A DNA stretch of 32,263 nt from NCBI GenBank assembly GCA_016649895.1, contig JAENWR010000035.1, forward strand, positions 1-32,263, read 5' to 3'. This DNA comes from Acidimicrobiia bacterium (GTDB lineage Bacteria > Actinomycetota > Acidimicrobiia > Acidimicrobiales > SKKL01). A model generated the notes under the pieces. The model searched no databases. It saw nothing but the letters and a program-made list of their open reading frames with translations, and had not been told where the DNA came from. Position numbers and translations under genes: made by a program. Below are positions 7,311 to 15,658 of this stretch, in pieces (the stretch's first letter is position 1; the number at the start of each line of letters is the position of its first letter).

Positions 7311-9096
7311 CTAAGAGACTGCTGAGCAATTGGCCGGCGGGTGGTTCGATTCGCGAAGGTGGCGCGGATCGAAAAGAATGGGGGGATGCAGGGATCGTCT
7401 CGCCCGGATCGTGAGCTGTTGGACGCTGCGGCGTTGTGTTCGCATCTTCTCGGGGACGGGTCGGTGCACGCGTTCTTGGCTGAGCATCGCCACCGGCTGT
7501 TTCCCGACGAGTTGTTCGCCGATCTGTTCGCGACGAACAAGGGTCGCCCGTCGGTACCTCCGATCTGGTGGCCACGGTGATGGTCCTCCAAGCGTTGGAG
7601 GGCAGGTCTGATCGCGACGCGTGCCAGGCGTTGCAGACCGACATCGCGTGGAAGGCCGCTGCCGGTCTGGCGTTGACCGACGAGGCGTTCCATCCCACGG
7701 TCCTCACGTTGTGGCGCAACAAGCTCCGGGCGTCGGACGCTCCGCAGCGGATCTTCGACGCCGTGAAGGCCGTGATCGTGGAGTCCGGGGTGATTGCCGA
7801 CAAGCACCGGCGGGCGCCCGACTCGACGGTGTTGGATGACGCGGTCGCCCGCCAGGACACGATCGGCATGCTCGTCACTCAGATCCGACGGGTCCGCAAA
7901 CTCGTCCCCGAGTTGGCTTCGGTGTGGGTCCGCGAACACAACTTGGAGGGTGGCCGCCCGCCGTGTGACTGGGACGACCCGACGGATCGGGACCGGTTGG
8001 TGTCCGAGCTCGTCGACGACGCCAACGAGCTCGTGTGGGCGGCCGACGACCTCGTCGCTGACGGTGTCGAGCTGACCGAACCCCAAGCCGACGCGGTCGC
8101 TCTATTGGCGTTGGTGGCCGGCCAAGACGTCGAACCGGGTGACGGGCCGGGTCGTTGGCGGATCGCCCGACGCACCGCTGTCGATCGGATCGTCTCCACC
8201 GTCGACCCCGAAGCTCGCCACGCCCACAAGACCCGCTCGTCGTACCGTGACGGCTACAAGGCCCATGTCGCCGCCGAGCCCGACACCGGGCTGGTCACCG
8301 CGTGCGACATCGGCCCCGGCAACGTCGGCGACACCGACGCCGCCCCAGGCCTGATCGCCGACGAGCCAGCCGGGACCGAGATCCTCGGCGATTCCGCGTA
8401 CGGCTCCGGCGAGTTCCGAGACCACCTCGAAGACCGGGACATGACCGCGGTGGTCAAGCCGCCACCGCTGCGCCCCGCCGTCGCGGGTGGCTACACCCTC
8501 GACGACTTCGCGATCGATCTCGACGCCCGCACCGTCCTGCCCAGAAGAGATCACCGTCACCATCACCAAATCCGGCACAGCCCGCTTCGGGACCAACTGC
8601 GCCGACTGCCCGGTCCGGTCCCGCTGCACCACCGCGAAGACCGGTCGGGTCATCAAGTTGCACCCCCACCACGCCCTGCTCGCCGCCGCCCGGGTCCTCG
8701 CCGGCACCGACGAGTTCACCAACACCTACCGCCAGCACCGACCGATGATCGAACGCACCATTGCGTGGCTCGTCAAAGACAACAACAGACGGCTCCGCTA
8801 CCGCGGCGCCGAACGCAACCGGCTCGGCTGGTCCCACCGATGCGCAGCCGTGAACCTCAAACGACTCCTCGCGCTCGGACTCACCCACAACGGCCACCTG
8901 GACCACCACCGCACCGGCCTGAACGCCCCGGAAGCGGCCCCCGGGCCAGTCAAGGAGGGACGACTCACGGCTCGAAAGCCACCTGCGTGACTGGCTCAAC
9001 CCTCAACGCCAGCTCTTCGGTCAGACATGACCCGAGGACCAACCCCCAAACCTACGCCGCCACCCCCAGAAACGCCCTTGCTCAGCAGTCTCCTAG
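7311..9096. mobile_element. IS1182-family insertion sequence, decayed
   Basis: The 1786-bp element has 19-bp terminal inverted repeats (7311-7329 and 9078-9096, beginning CTAAGAGACT / CTAGGAGACT) that match at 18 of 19 positions. The outermost four bases are CTAA on the left and CTAG on the right, which could be a mutated palindromic target duplication of the kind known for this family. Its single transposase gene is broken twice. The left end abuts a perfect palindrome. Confidence 0.8.
7386..8990 (+). pseudogene. IS1182-family transposase with two frameshifts
   Basis: ATG 7386 begins MQGSSRPDRELLDAAALC, an intact N-terminus running to about 7555 (FADLFATNKGRPSVP). The frame then shifts; the second segment (TSDLVATVMVLQALEGRSD through YTLDDFAIDLDARTV) carries the DDE domain with Asp in AEPDTGLVTACDIG and in EILGDSAYGSGEF. 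A second shift at about 8537 returns to the first frame with CPEEITVTITKSG, the CADCPVRSRCTTAK cysteine motif and the catalytic Glu in RPMIERTIAWL, ending at TGA 8988-8990. The original product would have been about 535 residues. Programmed frameshifting is unlikely, as this family uses a single frame. Confidence 0.85.
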
Positions 9097-9785
9097 TGCC
9101 GCGATCATCCTGCATGCAGGCGAAACCCTCAACGATGCTGCGGTGCGGCTCAACCTCCGGTGGTCACCGCAGTGGCTGACCGACGCCGGCTTCACGGCGG
9201 TGGACGCGGGTGGAGACCTGGTCTCGATGGACGGAGCCGCCGTCGCGACTGGACAGATCACATGGTCCCCCGACATCAGGACGTGTCGCGTCGAGGACCA
9301 GATCTCGAACAACGTGGCGCCGGGCTCGACGCGATATGAGAGGCGGCTGGCGGGTGAGCTGGCGTTGCTCGCGCTGTGGACTCGTGCGATGCTCGATAGC
9401 AATCTCGTCGACATCCGCCCTAATGCCGACCTGGATGGCAACACCCGGGGTGCGAGGTTCCGGGACTATCTCGTCTACTCGCTGAACGAGAGCCTGCCCG
9501 AGGGGTGGATGTGAGGCATGAGGTCTCGCTTACCTCCATCCGTGGCCTGCACATGCGCAGAGGCGTCGGCAGCCGCAAGAGCGACATCGTGGTGATCGAC
9601 GACGGAGGCCGCCTGGTAGCGGTTGTGTCCTCGAAATGGACCTGGCGTTCAGGCCGAGGCACCGAGGCCGCACAGATGGTGCCCCTCCGCCAGTTCCGAC
9701 CCGACGTCCCGTACACCCTGGTGACCGCCGAGTTCTCGCGGTCGAAGGTTGTAGCCCGAGAGAGCATCGAGGACCGGGCTTACCA
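9097..9785 (+). pseudogene. Fragment of a probable PD-(D/E)xK nuclease, bracketed by two insertion sequences
   Basis: In-frame coding from the IS1182 end reads LHAGETLNDAAVRLNLRWSP through NESLPEGWM and stops at 9512-9514. The adjacent frame from about 9505 continues DVRHEVSLTSIRGLHMRRG, then SDIVVIDDGGRLVAVVSSKWTW, TEAAQMVPLRQFRPDVPYTLVTAEF and RESIEDRAY, cut by the ISL3 left end at 9786. SDIVV-x10-SSK fits a PD-(D/E)xK core, so a restriction-type endonuclease is the best guess. The gene lacks its 5' end (IS1182) and 3' end (ISL3) and has a frameshift near 9505. No matching methyltransferase is in the window. Confidence 0.55.
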
Positions 9786-11216
9786 GGCTCTACGCGTTTG
9801 AGTGGGGAGAGCAGCGGGATCGGATGCGGGGTGGTCGGGGTCGGGCGGGCCAGTCGATGCCGCCGGTGTGGAGCAAGACGCGGAGCCGGTAGTGCTCGAA
9901 GCGGCGGAACCCGTGGCCGCATCGCTTGACCTTTTTCACGCACAGGTTCAGGCCCTCGCTGGGTCCGTTGGATGCGCGGGTGTCGTGGTAGGCGAGGATC
10001 TCGGGTCGCCACCTGGCGAGGGTCTTGCCGAGGGAGCGGATCTCGGCGACGTCGTCGTCGGCGCATCCGGCGATGACCTTGTCGAGGAGCAGCTCGGCCT
10101 CATCGCTGATGGCGGTGAGGTAGAGGTCTCTCACAGATTCTTTGGCGAGCCATCCGCCGAGGACTTCGTCGTTCGGGTCGCCGACGCGCAGACCCAACAG
10201 CATCCGTTCGCGGCCTCGGTCGTCGAGGCGTTCGGCTCCGGTGAGCATGATCTTGCGGATCTTGAACAGCGGGTCGTCGCGGCGGCCGCGATGGCCGAGC
10301 GTCTCGTTCTGCACCCGCCGGCGAATCTTGTCGAGACACCGGTTGGCGACGCGGACCACATGAAACGGGTCCGCGACTCGGGTCACGTGAGCGAGGTGCG
10401 GGGTGAGCCCAGAGCGATACGACTCGGTCAGGTCCGTGGCGACGACCTCGACCCCAGCCAGCCACGCCTTGTCCGCCTTGGATGTCCATTTGCGCAGGTC
10501 ACGGGCACTGTTGCCGGGGAACATGTCGATCATGGTGTGACGGGACAAGTCGACCAAGCCCGACACGTACATGGTGTGGTGGTCCCGGTTCGCAGCAAGG
10601 AACGAGGTCTCGTCGACACCGAGCTGGGTCACCGGGCCGACCCGGTCCGGGTGATCGACCAGGCGGGTGCCGTGATCGATCACCGCGTTCATGACCGTCC
10701 ACCAACACACCCCGAACTCGGCCGCGACCGTCGACACCGGACGGGCCAGTTCACCGACCTGGCGGCACGCCTCGAGCCCGGCTCGCCACGTGATCAACTG
10801 CCGAGCCAACACCGCCGGGTTCATCTCGGTCCAGGTCCGGACCGGGCACAGTTCCTCTCTGCACCGCCAGCGTCGCTTGCGCCACACCAGCCGCGTCGGC
10901 CGCCCGAAACAGGCCAGGTCCCGGATCTGGATCGGCATCCGATCATGGGCCTGAGCGCGCACACCACAGGACCCGCACCCCACCACATCCGCGGTCGTCT
11001 CGATCGTGATCACCAGCTCCGCTGGGTCCTCGCGAACGCCGAGCACAACGAACCCGTCGAGTCCCAACATGGCCTCAGCCAGACCAGTAGCGTCGCTCAT
11101 CGTCAGGGGTCTCCAAGTCGTAGTAGCCGTAGAACAGCCACCACGATGACGGGACCCCTGACTCCACCGGTGGATGCCCCGCTACCTCACCTCTCCCCAC
11201 TCAGTCGCGAAGAGCC
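9786..11216. mobile_element. ISL3-family insertion sequence
   Basis: The 1431-bp element has 26-bp terminal inverted repeats (9786-9811 and 11191-11216) matching at 23 of 26 positions; the ends GGCTCT and GAGTGGGGAGAG are typical of ISL3. Flanking 8-mers (GCTTACCA and CCATAACC) do not match, so the usual 8-bp target duplication is missing. Either an adjacent deletion or a recombination between copies has removed it. Confidence 0.85.
9790..11100 (-). CDS. ISL3-family transposase
   Basis: The protein has 436 residues and is uninterrupted. The N-terminal zinc-finger-like part has CGSCGVRA and CREELCP. An HTH region follows (ARPVSTVAAEFGVCWWTVMNAV). The DDE domain shows Asp in LGVDETSF, Asp in VVATDLTESY and Glu in RASNGPSEGLN, each in its usual ISL3 context. 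It starts at ATG 11100 and its stop lies inside the terminal repeat at 9790, as expected of a compact IS. It mobilises the element at 9786-11216. The C-terminal tail after HTGGIDW is basic. Confidence 0.9.
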   Translation of the reverse strand: MSDATGLAEAMLGLDGFVVLGVREDPAELVITIETTADVVGCGSCGVRAQAHDRMPIQIRDLACFGRPTRLVWRKRRWRCREELCPVRTWTEMNPAVLARQLITWRAGLEACRQVGELARPVSTVAAEFGVCWWTVMNAVIDHGTRLVDHPDRVGPVTQLGVDETSFLAANRDHHTMYVSGLVDLSRHTMIDMFPGNSARDLRKWTSKADKAWLAGVEVVATDLTESYRSGLTPHLAHVTRVADPFHVVRVANRCLDKIRRRVQNETLGHRGRRDDPLFKIRKIMLTGAERLDDRGRERMLLGLRVGDPNDEVLGGWLAKESVRDLYLTAISDEAELLLDKVIAGCADDDVAEIRSLGKTLARWRPEILAYHDTRASNGPSEGLNLCVKKVKRCGHGFRRFEHYRLRVLLHTGGIDWPARPRPPRIRSRCSPHSNA

Positions 11217-11229
11217 CCATAACCCTGCG

Positions 11230-14200
11230 CTAAGCGCCCGCTCGGTCGGCGCGGTGCTTGCCTGTCAGCTCCTCGAGGAGCGACATGGTCTCGGGGTGCA
11301 CGGTGTCGTCGGGCTCACAACCCGTGTCGGGGTCCGCCACGGCGTCGCATAGCTCTCGGAAGGCACGGTGGACGCCGGGCCGGCTGCCGGCGGCGTGCGC
11401 GGTGCGCATCAGGAGGCGGTACATCCGTCTGAGGGCATCGCTCGTAGGCCCTGCGGGCCGCCCACTCTGCGCCTCGCCAGTCACCGGTGGCGAGGCGGAT
11501 CTCTGCGAGTTCCTCCGCAGCGTCGACCACTTGGGCCACGATCATGCCCGCCCGGGGCGCAACCCACGCGAAGCCACGTCCCACACCGGTGAACGGTTCG
11601 CCGGCAACCAGGGTCAGGGCTTCGGCGAGCAGCTCGGCTGCGGTCGTTGGGTTATCGATCGTCTCCGCCTGGTCGACGAGGGTCCAGAAGAGCCCGTAGT
11701 CGGTGACCGCCCGGTCTCTGAGGACGTAGCGGCCCTCTCCGCCTTGGGGCAACAGACGCCCGCCATGGCGGCCCTCGCCCAGGGCTGAACGGGCGGCAGC
11801 CATCACGTTCGCGAACGTCTTGGGTGAAGATCGCCCTGATGGCCACAGAGCCGCCTGCACGTCGTCGCGTGGGACCTCTGCCTCACGCAAGGCGAGGTAC
11901 ACGATTGCCTCTGCGGCCTTGACCTTCGAGGGTCTCGACCGCCCCCGCATCGGAACCGTCGACGCGCCGTGTGATCGTCACATCGCCCAGGACCCGAACG
12001 AGTACATCGACCTCGGCCAACAACGTGGCCAGCATCGGCTCGCCAACCACGCCACCACGATCGACCAGGTTGATCTCGCCATCATCGACATGGTCAGCGG
12101 CGACGAGGGCCGGGACGACCCGAGCCGGGTCGATCGGCACAGCGTCGGGCGTCACCATCTCAGGCTCAGCCGCTGCTGCATCTGCCAGCAGCTCCGCGAC
12201 CAGTCGGGTGTCGCTGTCGTCGAGCAGTCGGGCCCTCACCTCGATGTCGACACCGTCCACCACCACGAACCCCTCGGGGGTGATCACCGCGCGTCGACCC
12301 AATTCGAGCGACCCTGCGGAGATGGCTACTCCGACGGTGTGATGGGGACGCGCCGCGATCATCTCGGCCGCGCCGCCATCTAGTTCGGTGGGAGCCGCCA
12401 AGCTCACGATCACTGTCGGCTCCCACGCGTCGGGGGTCTCCCCCACTGCTCGCGCCTGGCCGGTCGTCGCGCATCCCAACGAGCTGAGCATGGCGGACGT
12501 CTCCGCGATCTCGCCGGCGGCCAGACTCAGAGGGTCACGGACCGATCCGACCGTCTCGACCCACGGAAGAGCCGTGAGGTCCCCGGTCATGCCCACCAGG
12601 ACAACTCGCGGCTGGACGGCCCAACATGCGGTGGATGCGCCGACCGCGATCGCACGCAGCCATCCCGTGACCAGCTCGGGCGGGCCATCGACACTCAACA
12701 CTCCGGCCGCCTCGAGGTCGACCAGGACCTCCGCACCGCCACGGGTTGTGCCGATCGGGACCATCGCCGGCGCCGGAGCGCCGGCATGGGCACCCAAGCG
12801 ATCCAGGTCCGCAGCAGGAAGGCAGGTCTGCCACCGCCGAGCGGTGGGCTGGGTGAACCCGCTCGGGGCGTGGCCGGCATCGTCATCGAACACGAGCGTG
12901 ATCGTGTCGTTCGGTCGCTTCCACCCACGCCAAGGCACCAAGGCCCGTGGCCCCCGCTCCCGCGGCCGCGGCTCTCATTGCGGTGTCCAAGAACTCGGCT
13001 CGCTCCGGGGCAGCGCCCGCTCGCAGCACGGCCTCAGCGTGGCGCAGCGGCGGTGGCGGAACCGCGACTCGCTCTCCGCTACGACGGCTTCGCTGTCACG
13101 CTCGTCGTCTCCGATCGAGGAGCACGACGAGACCGGCGGTCGCGACACCACCGCCGAGCAACCCCACCGGAGCTGTACTCGCGAGATCGTCTCTACTGTC
13201 GACCTCCGCCGGTGATGGCTCTGTGATGTCCTCAGCGTCGTCGACGACCTCTGGCCGGACACTCTCCGGTGACGGCTCCACCGGCTCCGCGGCTCTCGGG
13301 TCGGGATCGGCCAGCTCCAACACGGGTGGAGGGTCCACGGTGACAGGACCGGCGTGCGACTCGTCGCCCGCTGCGTCGGCCATCGGGGTGAGCGCTGGTG
13401 GGGTGGTCTCGCCGGGCACCTCGGAACCTGTCGCCGTGTCCGGGGCCACAGCGTCGTCACCGGGGAGGGCGAGGACCCAGCCCGGTTGGATCCTGGATGG
13501 GTCCACCACGGTGTCGTTCGCGGCGACGATCTCGGGGTAGCGGTGTCCGTCGCCGAGAGGGGTCTCGGCCAGGTCCCAGAGGGTGTCACCCGGCGCGATG
13601 ACGACCTCGGTCGCAGCGCTGCCCGCCGGGGCGGCAACCCCGGGGAGGGTAAGGACCCACCCAACCTGCAACATGCCGGCGGCGGTGAGCGATGACCCGT
13701 CGGTTTGGGTGACGCCTCTGTTGGCGTCGAACAGCGCCACCACCGCGGCCGAGACTTCTTCAGCCGAACCGCCCGGCGCCAGGTATCGCTCGGCGATCCC
13801 CCCCCCAAGGTGTCGCGCCGCTCCACGGTGTGCTGGATCCCGACCGCGGCCTCACGAGACGCCTCGCTCGCCAGATTCAAAGGTGCGCCAGGGGGTACCG
13901 GGAGCTCGGCCTCGACGGTGTGGGCAAGTGCGGCAGCATCCGCGATCGGGGCGGTGGGAGCCGCCGCCGCGGGGTTGGTGCTGGGAACCAGCATCATCAT
14001 CGACCCGAGCAGGGCTCGCGGCGAGGCGTTGCATGGCCCCAAGACCGGCGACCGGCCCCGCCATCGCACCGCGAACCAGCGCCACGGACTCGACGACCAG
14101 CGCGGTGACGAGCTGCGCCCACGCCACCCACACCGCGACCGCCAACACGTTCCACACGAGTTGCGGGTCGAGCGGCACCGACCCGTTGATCGTTGCGGAG

Positions 14201-14337
14201 ATCTCCGACCACGCCGGCAACACCCGCGGGAGGGGCCAGCCGACACCGGCCGCCAACGCGGCCGGAACACCGGCCACGAGCGCCACTGTGGCGACCAGGG
14301 CGGACAGACCCCGGATGATGAGTGAGATGGATCGCAC
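11230..14337 (-). pseudogene. LysM-BTAD membrane protein of a Tad-type locus, multiply frameshifted
   Basis: One decayed gene of about 1035 codons, full length from ATG 14337 to TAG 11230. In order: two N-terminal membrane segments (LIIRGLSALVATVALVAG, LVWNVLAVAVWVAWAQLV); a third near 14000 (ALLGSMMMLVPS); two LysM-like repeats (HTVERRDTL near 13825, and VVIAPGDTLWDLAETPLGDG near 13580); a transmembrane segment (LLGGGVATAGLVVLL); a long central domain (VFDDDAGHAP, then WRPTARRW-like); and a C-terminal transcription-regulator/BTAD-like domain (KVKAAEAIVYLALRE, ALRRMYRLLM). Lesions: shift near 14015, shift at the nine-C run 13798-13806, TGA at 13096-13098, and shifts near 12930, 11945 and 11430. 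The ISL3 end lies 13 bp past its stop. Confidence 0.75.
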
Positions 14338-14411
14338 GTCAGGTCCCTTCGTTGGTCATGTCGCACCGGCCGCTACGGCCCTGCTGCCCGACGGGGTCTG
14401 GTGTTGCATCG

Positions 14412-14594
14412 TCAGGTCCCGACACTGGTCACTCCACGAGCAGGGATCGCCGATGCCGTGGCGGTCACGGTTTTCGAGTCGATGCCGAGCAGCGCCAACA
14501 TCGGGGTCTCCTGCACCAGCTCGACGGTGACCTCGACGCGGTCGGTGGTGATGACCACCGAGGTCGGCTCGATGTCTTGGGCATCGAGGAATCG
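14412..14594 (-). pseudogene. C-terminal fragment of a TadE/TadG-like pilus protein
   Basis: Sixty codons end in TGA at 14412-14414 (VVITTDRVEVTVELVQETPM, then LALLGIDSKTVTATASAIPARG). This beta-rich tail with 'GI-D-S-x-TVTATASA' is typical of TadE/G-like pseudopilin-associated proteins that precede LysM-BTAD genes. The 5' part is missing: at about 14583-14594 the sequence runs into the AbiEi/DUF559 gene on the other strand. It lies 74 bp upstream of the LysM-BTAD start, same strand, so both come from one Tad-type operon. Confidence 0.6.
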
Positions 14595-15438
14595 CATGCT
14601 CGGGCGCATGCGCTCGGCCGGCGTGCTCGCCCGCCCGTTCGCCGGTGTCTTCACCGTGCCCGGATCCGGCGGGTGGCTGCAGGAGCAGTGGGCGGCGCAC
14701 CTCGCTTCGGGCGCCGGTGTCCGGGCCACCCATCGGGCTGCGGCTCGGCTGCTCGAGGTCGAGGGCTTCGACGACGCTCGGGTTGAGGTCACGGTGCCGC
14801 ACGTCTGTCGCATCCACGTGCCAGGCGTGATCGTGCACCGGTCGACCGACCTGGCCGGCGAGCGGCGGGTGCGGCGCCACGGCTTGTGGGTGACGAACGG
14901 CACGCGCATGCTGGTCGACCTGGGTTCGGTGGCGTCGGCGGCACAGCTGGAGGTGGCGCTCGACGATGCGTTGCGGCGGGAACTGACGACGCCCGACCTC
15001 TTGCTGCAGGCGATCGCTCGGCTCGGGCGCCCGGGTCGGATGGGCGTGCCCGCGCTGCGCGCGCTGCTGGAGGAGCGGGGGGAGGTCGACAGCCTCACCG
15101 ATACCGGGTTCGAGACCCTGCTGTTGCGGATCTTGCGACAGCACGGGTTGCCCCGGCCCACCACCCAGCACGTGCTCCACGACGACTCGGGCGCGTTCGT
15201 CATGCGCTTCGATGCCGCCTACGTGGCGGAGAAGGTGGGCATCGAAGCCGACAGCGAGCGCTGGCACATGAACCGGGAGCGGTTCGTCGACGATCGCACC
15301 AAGCGAGCCCGTGCCGCCGCCTTGGGCTGGCAGGTCCTCGCGTTCACCCACGGCCACGTCACCCGCGACGGCGCGTTCGTCGCCGACACGGTCGGTCAGA
15401 CCCTGCAGAGGGCGCAACGCACAGACCGACCGGCCTGA
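14581..15438 (+). pseudogene. Main part of an AbiEi/DUF559-type protein, lacking its N-terminus
   Basis: The recognisable protein starts at ASRNRMLGRMRSAGVLARPF, the end of the winged-helix domain, then the middle AbiEi-like domain (ASHRAAAxLW-like ATHRAAARLLEVEGF, VVHRS-like VIVHRSTDL, TRMLVDLGSVA, LEVALDDALRRELTT). The C-terminal DUF559/Vsr-like nuclease fold has FDAAYVAEKVGIEADSERWH and ALGWQVLAFTHGHV. Proteins of this type have about 280-310 residues and a role akin to type IV antitoxins or nucleases that is not settled. Upstream frame extension to 14401 is antisense to the TadG fragment and not native. The missing N-terminus is at 157-246. Confidence 0.7.
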
Positions 15439-15447
15439 GAGGCGCGT

Positions 15448-15603
15448 TCAGGGCTCGGAGGGTGTGGTTCCGGGCTCATCGACGAACCTCGAGTGGCGGA
15501 GGTCGTCATCGGGCAGCGACCCGAAGCCCCAGGTCGACACCAACTCGCGGCTCTCGGCGTCACGCCACACGCAGTAGACACCGAGCGCTGCGACACCGAC
15601 CAC
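15448..15603 (-). CDS. Small membrane-anchored hypothetical protein downstream of the carboxylase
   Basis: A 51-residue frame from GTG 15603 with a hydrophobic start (VGVAALGVYCVW), preceded in frame by five arginines, then an acidic tail (WGFGSLPDDDLRHSRFVDEP). A single N-in membrane helix is likely. It sits 55 bp after the carboxylase stop on the same strand and may be co-transcribed. No Shine-Dalgarno sequence is seen and the exact start is uncertain. It is not recognisably an epsilon subunit of acyl-CoA carboxylase. Confidence 0.4.
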   Translation of the reverse strand: MVGVAALGVYCVWRDAESRELVSTWGFGSLPDDDLRHSRFVDEPGTTPSEP

Positions 15604-15658
15604 GACTCGACGCCGCCGTCGGTGGGTGGGTGGGCGATCTTGGCGAAGGACAGGAGGG

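Noticed and set aside
7540..8540. Programmed frameshifting in the IS1182-like transposase
   Set aside because: Two shifts in opposite directions are needed, and this family normally uses one frame; no slippery heptamer is evident.
13798..13806. Nine-C run as a phase-variation switch
   Set aside because: The gene has five other lesions, so switching this one would not restore it.
232..14541. CTCGACGCGG at 232-241 and 14532-14541 as attachment-site repeats
   Set aside because: Ten bp of common high-GC sequence, and the right copy lies about 40 bp inside the inferred junction. No integrase is present. Probably chance.
14401..14580. N-terminal extension of the AbiEi/DUF559 frame to ATG 14401
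   Set aside because: This part is antisense to the TadG-like tail and shows no winged-helix residues; it is open by chance.
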